The notes: generated from the sequence alone by a model not told the origin. A stretch of DNA of 64,000 nucleotides from Mansonella perstans (GCA_037074765.1 JBAMDO010000567.1:248001-312000); one strand, 5' to 3'; positions 24,372-38,376 are shown, numbered from the stretch's first letter. A program made the numbers and translations.

Positions 24372-27300
24372 TCATTCTTCCAATTCATCCGGTTCCTTGC
24401 ATTGCGTTTTCAGCAATTCTTTCACTCCAGGTGAAACAGCCCCAGTGGTACTCGTTTTAGCAAAAATTTCCAGATGATTCTTACCTTTCCATATCAAAGC
24501 ACATTTGAATTCAGGATCATTTTTTATCAAAAATTTTGCAATTTTATCTAAACAATCGTGAACTTTTGACAGTACCACATAGGGCAAAGGTTTAATTAGT
24601 TTAGAAATATCGGCGAGCGCGTTCATTGCTGGCTTTCCAAAATCGCCATTTCCTTTGAACCAACCGACGATCTCCTGCAGGAATTTTACTTTATGAATAT
24701 TCCAGCTCAATGTCAGATGTTATTCAGATGCTGATCGAATTTGCGCAATATTAGATTGTTTTTTTCACATTCGCATTCGCTTGATAATTAATATGCAAAC
24801 CTGGTCTGCAGTGGTGAAAAACATTTGTGCCCATGTAAAAAATGGAAATCCAGCACCTTGTGGATAAGTTGTTAGAAGTTGCAACGGAACATTCTGCGGC
24901 ACTTCACCATATTCTATGTATGAAATTGCGTTATTTTCATTAAACTTCTCTTTTTTTAGTTCCAATTCATCTTCCTTTTCCAAATTATTGTGGCTGAAAA
25001 TCAATGACTAAAGCATTCATTTAATAAATCTACTTCAAATCGTGAAAAAATCCATTATTTGACTTATGCATTTGTCAAAAAAAACCGAAGCAACATTTTA
25101 TAAAATATTTATTGAAAACATTGTTTGTGAAGTTTTCAATTTTTTATTGCATAATAAATTTGTAATGTTTATTACGAAGCAATGACTGCATTTTCTTCAT
25201 AATCATGTTAGAAAAATTTCAAGCTTTCCTATTTACAGTCAGTTCCCGAATATATCAGTCTACGTAATCGACAAAGCACCCATTGTAACAATTAAGCATC
25301 CACCAACATGTCATCCAACATTTACCAATTATGAAAAAGGATTGAAAATTCTCTGTAGAACTCTAAAGAGTAAAATTTTTTGCAATCTCTCACCAACTGC
25401 TATAAAAGAAATGGAGTCAATCATAGCTCGTCAGTTTTTCATTTCATTATTATTTCCAGTTCTCCATTTGTTTCTTCTTCAAGTTTCCCCAAAAAAATGG
25501 AATTACTAATGATTCAAGTGAATGACTCAGTCTTCATTATGATTAATTGTGAATTATGATTTCGCACTTCAATTATGTAATTTCGAAAACTTTTATATCC
25601 AGTTTGAAAGATAAGAACTTGCTAATGAGTACATATGCACTGATTGATAATAAGGGACAGACGAGAATGATTGAAAGCCAGTCGAAAGGCGCCCAACTAA
25701 AATATACGACAGCAGTCAGTTACTAATGTAACACAGCTTTTTCAAATTACTCTCTTAAATTTTCTACGATAAAAGTTGCAAGAAGCTTAGACAATTTTTT
25801 TCTAAAATGATTCAGTGCATTGATTAGCAGCATGATAGTTTGCTGTGAGAGATATAAGAGGAACATTTGTCCGTTGTGGATTAAGATGAGGACATATTAT
25901 TTGTAGCTTTTCACAATTATTTGTAGAATTTCACAATTTCACAATTATTTGTAGCTTTATATGTCATCGACCATTACAAATATTTTAATGAAAAAGACAA
26001 TATTTCCAGCAACAAAATTATCGATCTAATTTTTCAATTTTTCATTCTATAATGATGTCAACAAATATTTAAGATAATTTCCCACTGGATTTTTCGGGTA
26101 GTAGCAATAGATTATCGAGAAATTTTATTTGCACAGAATCTTATATCCTAAGTCATAATCCAAATGTAACTAATCAGATCAATAGATCTTAAATTTGGCT
26201 AATCCTAAGAATTTTGGATCACGTAATTTACTTCCTTATATTTTCAAGATTTTTTGGAACATTCTTTACCAGAAATCGACTTGTTAGATCATAAAACGAC
26301 TTGTCTCAATTTTCGGATCTTCAAAAATTTAGTCCATAAAGACAATCAAAGGCTTCCAGATAATTTCTGGGAGATCATATTCGATCATTGAAATTAATCA
26401 AATCGTAGAATAAGAAAAATTCTTAAAAGATGTGGATAAGGAGATTGCAGTGTTAGAAAAAGGATTTTAAAGATCGATTTTATTATTTATTCGCTGATAA
26501 AATTTAACTTTTTTAATAGATAAAATATTTGTATTACTTAAATATAAAATTACGTTCAATCCATGAAAACCCCAAATTTTTACCTCTGCGTTCCCACAGC
26601 AGCATAATCTGCGCAATCAACTTCGAATCGTACCAATAATTTAAACCGGCCAAATTGATAAGAAACGAGCTGGAAAAATGGGCCAGTAGTGAATTTCGAC
26701 CTCGCTTTTGTCATTTTTCGCTTAAGTGCTTGATCAAATGTCACATGACCAATTTCCATGAGATCTGATGCTTCCATTCTAAAAAAAATTAGTGCAATCA
26801 GAACTGGCTCTAACGCACGGTTACATAAAACTTTAAATTTGAAAATCTTTAAAAAATTTCTGAAGAATGAAAATATTATTTGCTCCATCTTTTTTATCAG
26901 TAATTGGATTTTATACAGGAGATGAAAACAGAAGATAGATAAACAGCAGAAATACATAATGCGGATGACTGGTTTGTAATAACGGTTTTAGTCAAAATGC
27001 GAAATCTTATCAAAATAAGTAGCTACTATTTACTAATATTGTCGTACTGTTTCAGCAACAACTTTCTCTGACGCGCGTAATTACCTCGTTAATAAAACGG
27101 TTTTTCCTATCCGTTCTGCATCAATTCGAAACAATCCATCACCAGCTTCCTGCGCAAATGCAAACAATTTTTGCAAGTTTACAGCATCGGTAATAAAATT
27201 GTAGTCGTTGAAATTAATTGGTTTCTTTGTCTTTGCTGTTATGTGATGTGCAGCTAATATCGCAGTGTCCAGTGAACCAGTTGGAATCTGAAAAATCATT

Positions 27301-28187
27301 GATTAATTGAATGCGTACATCAATATATAACAACTATTAGGTATAATGCACTTATCGGCATTTTCAAGTAATACATCAATTTTAATTTCGATAACGACCT
27401 ACTTTTTTTACTAGTAGCTTTCTATCAACTTGACAGATTAATGGCAATTTGAGAAATTAACTACGGCTTGCAAAGATGAAAGGAACCAAGCTTAAGTGAT
27501 ATCCCCATAGATCCCCATAAGTAGGGGCGAAGAAGTTATTATTAGATGATTTCTACTGAATGAATTTTCTTACATACTTCGAAAAATTAAAAAATTTCAA
27601 ACTTAAATTCCATTCAAGTTTCTTATACTTTTTAAAAGCAAACTTTTAAATGATTGACATCGTATATAACCACACCATGGTCTTGCTGTAGTTTGCCACC
27701 TGCCCAAAAGAAAGATTCCGGAGGCATACCGGGCATCTAAACAAAAATGAACTCCGGATTTTTATTAAAATATAGCACTGTTCATTGTAAAATCAGAACC
27801 ACTGCAAAACTAAAACAAGCCTTTTATTGCAACAACATACGTTAAAGTTTATTGCACTGTAATACATAAAAATTAAGATTTGTTTTCGAAAAAAAAAAAA
27901 AAAAGGAGAATAAATGAAAGCAGTTTTCTGAGCAGCACGCACACTTCGTAATTTTTTCTGAGTAATAGTGGACTTATTCTTTAAATCAAATTGTTTATTT
28001 ATGAGAAATGATTAAAATTTACAACGATGGTAGGCGTTTCATCACTCAAATACCATTGGTATGAGCCGATTCTTTCGACAGATTTCGTGGATGTTGGTCC
28101 ACCTTTCCCCGATAAATTCACAAGCGGTAAAAGACCATATGGTTCCTCTTCCAAACCGTCAAATAACCAAAATCCTTCAGCTGACAT
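24372..28187 (-). CDS. Conserved protein of a family known mainly from fungi, 383 residues
   Basis: Minus-strand exons 28187-28023, 27736-27644, 27287-27085, 26778-26584, 24993-24801 and 24674-24372 keep phase and give 383 residues. The ATG follows a tttaag acceptor by two bases, suggesting trans-splicing. No signal peptide or membrane helix is visible. Conserved-looking blocks are GSYQWYLSDETPTIV then MPGMPPESFFWAGGKLQQD (residues about 41-74), FITDAVNLQKLFAFAQ followed by FRIDAERIGKTVLLTR, a GHVTFDQALKR segment and VSYQFGRFKLLVRFEVDCAD. The C-terminal part has FFTWAQMFFTTADQ and GWFKGNGDFGKPAM. From memory, fungal proteins loosely labelled geranylgeranyl pyrophosphate synthetase-like share the SYxW...PTIxVPG...W...D.G, ITD..NL.KLL.F and Y.FG....VR.E.D pattern. 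That label is probably wrong, since no Asp-rich prenyltransferase motif is present. Function unknown. Confidence 0.85.
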
Positions 28188-31100
28188 TACTTAAAGGCTT
28201 GCTTTCTCGATTCTTCAACGATATAGTCGCGAGCTAAAATCGGTTTTCCGCATCAATTAAAGACATTTTATCCTTTTAATAAACGATTTTAATAAACACC
28301 TTTTGATCAAAAACAATTTCAAAGCGGAAGTAGTAAGTTAAGAGAAAGATTTAACATTATTTATCCTCACTGCAATAATATTGCTATAATACAATTCTTG
28401 CTATAATACACTACTTCATTCGACCTCATCTCTCTTCCCATTTATAGTCAGTACTTCATTATAGAGCTAATACATAAACTTTCATATTTACAAACCAAAC
28501 AATCTTCTAAAGAACGTAAATAAGATTGCATACAACAAATAAGCAGATAAATATGTTAATCCGCTGTAAGTGATAATCCGAATCTAATTCCTAATTTTTT
28601 AAAAAATATGAAAATTGGAAAACTTTTAAAAAATGGTAAAATTGTCGACTGCATCATTCACAGCTTCATGCAAAAGTCAAATACGTGGTATAACGATATT
28701 TCCATGCAAAATGCATCAGAATTTATAAAATTTGGTTTCAATTGTTTGAAAGTCCTCAATCTTAATCCATTCATATAGTGATCTTGAAATTCAAATTCAA
28801 ATTCTGAAATCAACTATCCTGGATTAATTAATTCTAATCAGTATACTTATAGTAAAGTGCAAAAAATTGAGCACTCGATTTTACCCACAACTAGCAATTA
28901 AAATAGCTTCAGGAATAATGGTGTAGTTAAACAGACGTTATGGCTTACAGCTGTCCATCGGCGCTTTCTCATCATTCTTCACCTTTCCTCCACATTCTCC
29001 TTCAACCAGTAGACTCATCTCGATATTACGATGGCAAGACGACTGTGCCGGTGGCTCAGGGACTTCGATCTAGCCTCCGTTTATTTTCTTTCTCTAACCC
29101 TTGATGATTGATCTCATACTTCTAGATAACAAACCATCGCAGTGAATACGATGGATCTGATAAATCCGAAAGATTTGATGCATTCATTTACCGGACAAAC
29201 GAATGAGAAAAAGTGCACTTAAATTTAAATTAAAAAAATTAGTGTTCAAAAGTAGCCTTGAAAATTGCTTTAAACATGTCTACACAAATCTATTACACAT
29301 TCCAATCCTAAATTAGAAAAAACATTATTCACTTAACTTTGAAACTTCCTAAAATAAAGTAAAATTATCACTGAATGATTTCCCATTAGACAATACATAT
29401 TCACTTGATGCCACCGTTTACTATATGAAAGAATACTATTAGTTGCCAAGCGAAGTTTCATCGCAATTATTGATTGCAAAAAAAATTTTGTTTTTAGAGA
29501 TCCTTTTAATTAAATTAAGCAAACTAAAAAACACAAATGACAATCATTGAAAATAATTTGTGGTTCATCTCTTTAGAATATTAAAGATTTTCCCAATTCA
29601 CCGAAAAACTAAAAACTTTCTTAGCTATCATTTGAATGCTTAACAATTTTGATGTTTGTGTTATTTAATCGATGACAGTTCGTACTCGTCCAGCATGGGA
29701 TAAAGTACGGAGGTAAAAGAAATAATAGGTTCGCTCAAAATCTTTTTTGTATTTTGTGAACTTTGGATGAAGGATGTAATAATCCTCCACTTCCATTAAA
29801 ATCGAATAATCCGCTAATTTCATCGAAATCCTCCTTCACATGGTTTATTTAGTAGAGACCTAATCGTGAGTCAACTTATACCCAGTGTTATAACTTAAAT
29901 CAAAATCTGTTTTCTAAAGATTCGTAGGGCTTTCATGCCAGAATGATTTACTGTAAAATTATTTAGTCAATTAAAGTGGATCATAAATGATTGATTACTT
30001 TTCTAATGGTAGCTTTCGGTACGTATGCTATAATTTAAACAAACATATCACTTCCAGTGTTTTGAATCTCTATTATTATATATAAGATGCAATGTTTTTC
30101 ATGAGCAAAAACAAAAAATTATTGTGACAAACCGGAATCGTGAAGAATCCGATCTCCAGAAGGATTACCTTTGTAAAAAGAGTGACATAATTCGGAGCAC
30201 TGCGGTTAGTTTCATGTCAGCGACGCTTCCCTATGCTGATAGTTGAAATTTCAATGAGAAACTCAATTTTCAGACACTTTTATGTATTTTGTAAAAATAA
30301 CTATATAAATAGATGTTATAAAACTCGACATTTTATGTCAAATATTTTTTTCGAAAATATATTTTAGTGCGTCTTGTTTGACAGATTTTGAAAAAATCTT
30401 GAATGATTTTTGAACTACTTTTTGGGAAAGGTACCATTCCATGGGAAAGGATGGTACCATAACAAAACCTGTAATGGATCCATTTCTGATCGTATGTTAA
30501 AAATATATTTCGAAAACGATAAATTGCTAGAATAAAGCATACAACAAAATGTTGATAAACAATGACTTAATAAGCATAATGACAATATGTAATGAAACGT
30601 AAATTTAGCGTATTTTATAACAACCTATGTAGCCAATGAAACTGGTAATAGTAAACTGAATGACTCATTGAAGAATATACTTTCGCATTACAACATTGCA
30701 TTATGAAGCTACACGAATTAACCTAAAAGATGAAATAGAATCCGGAAAAACAACACACTGGTACAGCCATCTGATCTATCTATCTGATCCATAGCAACTG
30801 AATCACCGAATTGCAGATCTACAGAGTAAACTGCTGAGTCTCTCATCTCATCTATTACTAATACCTCAAGAAAAAATACGCACAACAAAAATTATGTGTG
30901 ATGAAGTCAGAGATAGCGATAGCACAGCAAACTTTGAACGATGACAGCGAAGTTCTTAGACCATAAATCTTGCATAGAATATCTTTCTCTCATTTTTACA
31001 GGACTAAATAAGCTGATAAAAATATTTCTCTCTCATTTTTACAAGGCTAAATAAGCTCTATCGACCTGAATTCAGAATCTAGGATGAATGCCGAAGAATA

Positions 31101-34100
31101 ATGACATCAACCTGTCCGTGTTTACAAGGCTAAATAAGCTCTATTGGCCTGAATTTATAATCTTGGATGAATGCCGAAGAGTAACGACATCAACCTGTCC
31201 GTGGACACATTTTGTGCAACTTTTCAATTGAAACCTGTCTGCCAGAGGAGACCCTATCGAGGATATAGTTCATCTCCAGCATAACTCATAACCTCATAAG
31301 ATGGCGCATTCTGTTTCCTCGAGACAAATTGATACCAGTAAATGAGGTACCACACTGGCATCCACCAACTACATCTCATATTCATAGTCCCATCATCTAC
31401 AACTATACGACAATTCACGCCTCTTCAAATAGAGACAAAAGATGACTGAATCATCATGTGTGGATGAGAGAGTGTCCTTTTTTTCTCTGCGAGACAATGC
31501 TATTAAACGATCTATCATTGGATGCTCTATGTAATGATTACGAGTAATGGTGGCAGTGGTTGTCTAATCTTTGTTCAGGGCCTTGTCCAAGACCCGGGGA
31601 ACAATTTTTGGCTGTCTTCCCAGGAGGGAGGGCAATTGTGCTAGGTTCATAGGTTCTCACCTAAAGAATGCAGACTTCGTAATTGCGCTACGGGTCATTG
31701 CGATGGTCAGCTCTCAGGCGAGTGTAATGTTGGAGTGCTGGCCACATTTTAATTGATCATTCTGTTTGATGGGAGATAGACGGGATTTACCAGGCAGGAT
31801 CGGGATTCATTATACAGGCGGGCGTATGGAGAGCACACATAGTTACAATTATTGGACGAGTCCTCTAAAACTTTTTTAACTCAAGTTTAATGAGCAGCCA
31901 AATTTATCAGAAGTAACTACTGGCAATTCTAAACAAAACTTATAAAGGCGAAAAATTTCGAATGCATTATGAATCATATCAGTGAGGTTAATGGCAAACA
32001 AATATGAATAATTTGAACATTTTGAACATTTCTTTTTTTCATTTGCAAATAATTATTCATCCTTTAGTGTTGCTATTTACCGTCAACTTTGTTGTGTCTT
32101 ATTTTATTTTTACGACTCACATTCATATGATACATGAATATCATCAAAAAAATGATGCTATATTTGTCGCGAAATTCATAAAGCGAAAATTCCAATAGGT
32201 CAATAAATCAAATTGTAAAATTAATGTTAATGTCTTTATGAGTCATCTAATTAATTTTATGATGTTAAGATTAATTTCCTATTTCTTTGTTGTAGTCTAA
32301 CCTCACATCCAATTATAAGCTGTCAAAACTCTTTCCAACCATAAACTAACGAAGAGGCAGCTGCAGTAACATCTTATTAAACAAAGCTATTGTGTAACTA
32401 TGTCATAAAATTCTTTGATGATTATGCTTACATGTAATGTATTGTGCTTTTTAAATCACGCATGCCTTTACAAAGGATTTTGCTTTTTTGATGGGCTTAA
32501 GTTTCTTTTAACTCAGCTCATGACGACTCCTTTCTCTCCCTACAATACTCAGTTAGTACTATTTAAACTATTAATCATCCCACAAAGACCATTTTTGGAA
32601 TCTATTCACATCAACGGCTACTGGTTCTGTTCTCCTCATCATTACCATTTTTATTATATTAATTTTACCATTAAATACGCGTTATATATAATTGTTACGT
32701 AATTCTCGCATTATCCAGTTATTCTAATAAAAGGTTTAATTACCCAAGTTTGAGGTTTACAAACCGGTTTCTCGTCCTAACGCATCTTAGACCTCACAAT
32801 ATTCGATCCAACCCGGCCTCTCGTCTTCAACTCAACACAACTTTCACGACAATATTCATTTAAATTAACAGTAATCAAATTTGCTAAGAGTGATCAAAAA
32901 TAACCGAAATTGTTGAGAAATATTTGTAGTCAATAAGATATACCATAACTCTTCATTATAATAGATATTATTTTTTTCCTTCCATTTAAGATAAAAGTGT
33001 AATTGCATAAAAATGAAATCAAAAATATGAATATCTGCATGTAATCGCTGAATTACTACAAGTCTTGGTTACCTAAATAATTTATTGTAAACGAACAGAA
33101 AGTTTTTTTCGCTTTCTAGTTTGCCAGATTTCATAGTGTTGGAAAATTTTTGAAATCGATGGATATTGCATGCCACCTGAAATGAAATGCTTGGTCATTT
33201 AATTAACATAGAAAATTTAAATTATAACGTGCATAAAAAATATTTATTTGTATTGCGTCTTATTTTTACATTTCTTCTGCATTACATTGAATGTGAATTT
33301 ATAGATAAGCTTCTTTCGAGATTCTTCCGAGATTCTTTCTTTTTGAGATTCACTACTATTGATTCTTGCTTTATTCCATTTCATTTTCTCATCTTCGCCT
33401 AATTAGATCCTTTTATTTTCATCTTTTGAGAATCACTTTGCCTGTTTGTGGTCTGATATGTAAAGTCAATTTTTGAAGTAAACAGACGAATAAGGAATTG
33501 TTATAATGCTGGAATAGACTACGTAATTTCAATTTGTTAATTGAACAGATCTAAAACCTAAGCACAAAAAAAAATACTTTAACCATTTGGAGTCTGCTCC
33601 GAAGTAAGGAAAATCAAATAACTACATGTAGTTTCAATGATTTAACAAATATCGTAAAGCTCAACAAGAAGTGATAGTCTTATATCATAGCCATTGTGTT
33701 AATTAATTTGTGTTAAATTTGTGTTAATTGTGTTAATTAATTTTGTTAGTTAATAAATATAGCCGAAGTGATTATATTTGTAATAAAAAATAACTGGAAA
33801 TCCCGAAAATGTGAAATTTTGCACTTATTAAGACTAGGATATCATTGATCATTGAATGCACATGTACCTGTCTAGGTTTCTACTTTATTAGTCATATTTT
33901 TACAATTTCCATAATTTTATGGTAGTATTTTCTTCTGAACTGCGAGAAAAAAGAGATAGGAGAGAATGTAAGGTTTATGCATTTCACGTACCAACAAATA
34001 CATAGATTTACAGAAAGTTTTATGAGAATCAAAGAAATGCCCGATATAAGGTCAATGATGAAATTGATATGATCCTGAGGAACATTCATTTGTTTACCTG

Positions 34101-34528
34101 AAATGCTAATTAGTTAGACAAACTGGCTAACTACTAGACTGCAGTTTTCCAGCCTGGAAAGATTGATGGATGAAAATTTTTCACATCGGCAGTGATGCGT
34201 ATTTCTTGGACTGCTGCCAATGTTGTTCCGATTCCGGATGTGTTAGTTTACGGATAGGATTGCTGACAGCGTTGGGGTTTTTAAGTTACTGCGGTAGGTG
34301 TATTGGTGTCGATGATTTCATTAGAAAAGCAGTGATTTATTCTTGTGAGAAATGAAAGTTAACTGAGATATTATTCCAGCTTTGTCATTTTTCTTCATCT
34401 TAAATCTCTTTTTTAAATTATTCAAAATAAAAATTCCCACAGTAGAAGGAATGGATAATATTCAGATACGGTCGGATATCATTGGGTGAATATTATTAAC
34501 CAGTAATTAGTAATGGTTTTTAGTGGTG
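28188..34528. other. 6.3-kb gene-poor region
   Basis: Mostly AT-rich with scattered short frames. GC-richer patches lie at about 28950-29080 and 31200-31860. An 83-bp tandem repeat lies at 31038-31203. A possible minus exon at 34099-33979 (acceptor catttcag, donor GTACGT, reading MNVPQDHINFIIDL) and a Cys-rich 61-codon plus frame at 34170-34355 are too weak to call as genes. Confidence 0.5.
31038..31203. repeat. Tandem repeat, 83 bp x 2
   Basis: Copies start at 31038 and 31121 with tttacaaggctaaataagct and end with acatcaacctgtccgtg. A partial copy lies upstream at about 30983-31016. Copies differ at a handful of bases. Confidence 0.9.
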
Positions 34529-37166
34529 ATGACAAGCAGTGTTGATGTGGCGGATACGGAGAAGATGGCTCAAGATGCTTATAATTTGAGCGAAGCGTAC
34601 CGATTCAAGGAGCAAGCAAATGCTCGATACAGTGAAAAAGATTATGCGTTAGTTCTTTTTTTTTTTTTTTTTTTTTTTCTATTTCGTTTTATTAATTTAG
34701 TTTAACGAAGAATTTCAGCAATCAGCATATGTTACAGATTTCCATTTCCTTTTTTTTTTGTGTGTGTCATTTATCCGCTCTATTTTTTATAAAAGTCCTT
34801 TGAATTCTAACAGATCGCGTTTTATGTTTTCACTCAATTATGTAATACTTACTCGTCATTCTTATCGTATTATTGGCAAAAAAAATGATCGAATTTGCCA
34901 AGTATTTTATTATGCATATAAAACTTTTCTGGATTCATTTCTTCCACTTCATAATGCATTCATTTATGTTCTCATATTTATTTCCAAGCTGTCACTTTTT
35001 GTTGATATTTTTTTCTAACTTCAGAGTTTTAGTAATATAATAATTTGTTCTGTTAAATATCTGTAAATTGCAAACAATTATTTCTGAATGCCTATAAGAA
35101 AAAACGCTAAATTTCTGACTTTTTTAAATTTCAGTGCAGCGATTTATCTATATCATCAATGCTTACTTCGGGCTCGAGCGATTCAACAACTTTCACAGTT
35201 TGGATTGCAGAGTTCGTGTCGGCAGTTTGTTTTATTTTTTTTAGTCTTCTGGATTACTTCAGTGTAATATTTTACGAAAACCAAGCTCTTCACTGTCAGT
35301 GGACTTAAAAAAACTGGCTGAAGATCTTTTTCTTCGTAAATAGTTGCCTTCTTTGTTTCTTAGAAGTTATTTAATAGACATAAAGCTGGATGAAATCCGA
35401 ATCATACCATTATTCATCGCACTGAGTATCATTATTTTATTGGTTTACTTCAGTGAGATCGAATGTTACCAAAGTTTCACTCTTTTTCAGGTTTGGCGCG
35501 TGTGGAGCGCAGTGTAGATGAGTCGGTAAAAGACCAGGAAGAAAATAGAAGTGTGGAAGGAAGCAGTAAAGTTGTTGATATGAACGGTGTTGCTGATGAA
35601 TTAGCAGTAAGTTTTGTTTTGTTTTTGGCTAATATACCAATTTGGCGTCGTAGTTTTCCTATTTTATTGATGTAGAAAGTTATATAAGTCATGCAACATA
35701 GTTTATCTTCTTACAATTCTTAACACTTAATTCATTATATAATCTAGAATTTCAAAAAATCGCTTACTTCGTTCAAAATTCAAATGTCATAATGTCATAA
35801 TGATCACTTCTTTTGTCTCATTGTATATGTTTTTTACTTGTAGTCTTATGGATAATTATTTTAATATTAATGAATGAAAAAATTGCAGAATGCCGAGAGT
35901 TTTGGTGAAAGGCGCAAAAGAATCAATTCAACAAGTCGAGGTGAAGAAATGAAAATAGAAGCAACTGATATCGCACTGAAGTGTTACAATAATTTAGCAG
36001 CTTGCATTTTGAAGGGACAGAATCGTACTGAACCCGATTTTCTTCGTGCTGTGGAATACTGCGATAAGGTGAATCATACTGAACAGTGATGATATTAGTT
36101 ACTATTTGTAGATACTAATAGTGTTTTGTATTGCGCTGTTTGATCTAAATAATTCAAGCGATCTTCCAGAAAATTTCAATAGTAGTTTAAAGTTGAAAAA
36201 AAAAATTACAGAAAATCCCTTCCATAGGTTTTATCGGTGCAACCTTCAAATGAAAAAGCCTTATATCGTAAAGGATTGGCGCTCTCAAAGGTAAACATGT
36301 ACGAAAAAGCAATAGCAGTACTGCAAAAATGCAGTTGCAGTAGTACGTTTTTGTATTCATTTGCTTCTTAATGACTTTCATTTATTGGCGTTGTTGCCGT
36401 AGCACAAATGACTGTCTTAGTTCATTCTCTCATATAATTTTGGCTGTTTTTATCTTTTTCCTAGTAAGGAACAATTTAAAATAAAGCGACAACTTTCTTT
36501 GGTAATTTATGATGAGAATTAAATAATATCCATCTGAAGGTTTTATGAGGTGAGAAGTAATAAGTTTGAATTCGGTAATTTTAAGATCGTGGAGCGCAAG
36601 CAATTATTGATGAATGTCAGCAGTTATTAGCGGAAGAACGACGACGACGCGATGATCAAATTCGACGCAATTTTTCTCGTGCATTTAGAGCAACGGTAAA
36701 TGGGCAGCATCTGCTACAGGCTAGATTTCTTTTTTCTTAATTGATTTTTGAAACTTCTTACCATGGATTTTCTGTAGCTCTTTCTCATCAGATCATGTGT
36801 TTAAATGTTATTATACATTGCAGTTTCAAGAGAATTTGATTTTGAATTTGTTTAGAATCTGTAACTGTCGCTAAAAGGAATGACTGGAATTAACCAGCAT
36901 CAGTTTTGCAGTATTGTATTGGTCATTTTGGAGATAGGTGATGTGCGATATGCACATTGCATGCAACATTTGGTGATCATTCTGCATGCATGTTGCAACA
37001 CATTCAACCCTTAAAGTAAGCATTAAATAAACGTGGTTTGATGATCTAGTCGGGTATTTCATTGTTTCAGGAATTTAATGATGGTGTTGCGAATGAAGTA
37101 ATAACAATGAATGGGAATGCTACTACCAATTCATCTAGCGAGCACCACATGAATCTTCAACGGTGA
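34529..37166 (+). CDS. TTC9-like TPR protein
   Basis: Exons 34529-34647, 35135 to about 35228, 35263-35335, 35491-35606, 35889-36068, 36228-36342, 36586-36695 and 37071-37166. A tttttag acceptor lies six bases before the ATG. TPR-type helices are seen at the start (AYRFKEQANARYSEKDYAAA, IYLYHQCLLRARAI) and in the middle (ALKCYNNLAACILKG, then AVEYCDKVLSVQPSNEKALY and RKGLALSKVNMYEKAIAVL). This order and the CYNNLAAC and QPxNxKALYR motifs match the TTC9 family, three-TPR cytosolic adaptor proteins; vertebrate members bind Hsp90 and actin-regulating partners. An acidic and polar insert (about 95-150) separates TPR1 from TPR2, and the C-terminus is Arg-rich then Asn/Ser-rich. The junction between 35228 and 35263 is irregular: the only phase-keeping GT-AG intron is 34 nt. 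Confidence 0.85.
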
Positions 37167-37433
37167 AACTGATTTTTTTATCAGGTTTTCGTATTCGGAT
37201 TCTCTATTTTTGATTTATAGCGTGAGTTACGATTTTAAAAAATCAGTTTTTTTAAACTCATGCATGCATGTGTTCACTGTCTGTATTATGAATATTCTCG
37301 CAGATATTTGCTGTTGATCCGCCCTTTTATATGAAAATTTTCGATTTTATAAATATTAATTTCATGTATGTTTTATAAAAATTAATTTATGTATTTGTTG
37401 TGAAAATTTTGTTAGTTAGAAGAAGGAATATTT
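37167..37433. other. 3' flank of the TPR gene
   Basis: AT-rich sequence up to the left LTR. No exon is seen. Confidence 0.4.
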
Positions 37434-38061
37434 TGAAAAGAGTGACTTACGTACTCTTCGATATTATTACGAATTGGGTTTGAAACACACATAGTTGCAA
37501 ATTTTATTTTTGTCCAGATACCAATTATTAGGATAGAACGGTGTGCGAAATATATATAAATATTAATTTAGCAAATTAAACAGTAGGACCGAGGAATAAT
37601 ATGTAAGAAGTAGTGATTATGCGAAGTATGTTCTTGAACGATGGGTTAAGGCATATTATAAAGTGAAGGATAATAGCAGAAGTGAAACGTAATATTCTTA
37701 TAATAAACTAATAATGATGATGATGATGCCGGGCGTATTATAGACGTATTATAGAAACAAAGATTGAGGATATCAGTACAAGTGGATGTAGTGGTTTTTG
37801 ATGGAACTAATCACAAGCACCGGGGATTTATATATGTAGATTGTTTACAAGGAATTATCAGGAATTACAAATAAGTAACGGTGTTTATAAGATTAGTGGA
37901 CTATTTTTTTTACTCAAACTAGAAATAGACTCAAAGCATGATTTTTCGAAAACAAAATACTAAGTCACACTGATTTTCATAAATCATACAATTTGCAATT
38001 TTGGTAATAAAAACGTTTAAACTTTGAAAGCAAAGTAATAAATCATTATTTGACACTTTGC
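37434..38061 (-). repeat. LTR, left copy (3' LTR of the minus-strand element)
   Basis: This matches 40266-40873 almost throughout, beginning ttgaaaagagtgactt and passing through gatatcagtacaagtggatg and caagcaccggggattt to the atcattatttgacac end. It has extra short insertions relative to the other copy (around 37710-37750, and a poly-T stretch near 37906). Confidence 0.9.
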
Positions 38062-38187
38062 AATTAATTATTTCTCATAGAAATAATCACAGCATAATAT
38101 AATCTGGCTTGTGCCAAACATCCTGCAGTACAATTATTTTTGTTTTCCCGACATTTCCGACTGAGAGAATGGGACAATTAATTCAAT

Positions 38188-38376
38188 TTAAGTTGAGTTT
38201 GTCGTTCGGTTTAACCGCTTAATACAAAGTGGATAAAATATGGAACAGAATAAATCTAATTTAATGACAGCTGTTATCAAACAGATTATTAAAATACAAA
38301 CACCAAGAATGATGAGTCGCCAGTGCGTAAAATTGTCCAGCTCTTGTTGTAGTAGTTCGGTCACTGTCAATTCCAT
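38188..38376 (-). pseudogene. Env-like C-terminal transmembrane remnant of the retroelement
   Basis: A 62-codon frame reads a polar helix (LLQQELDNFTHW), then a strong hydrophobic stretch (LIILGVCILIICLITAVI) and a short basic tail, ending close to the left LTR. Position just before the 3' LTR and the single membrane anchor are as expected for the end of an envelope-like gene, but no upstream env is left. It could also be a chance hydrophobic frame. Confidence 0.45.

Noticed and set aside
28188..34528. Search for tRNA, rRNA or CRISPR-like arrays in the gene-poor regions
   Set aside because: No cloverleaf, rRNA core sequence or regularly spaced repeats were seen by eye. The tandem repeats lack spacers.
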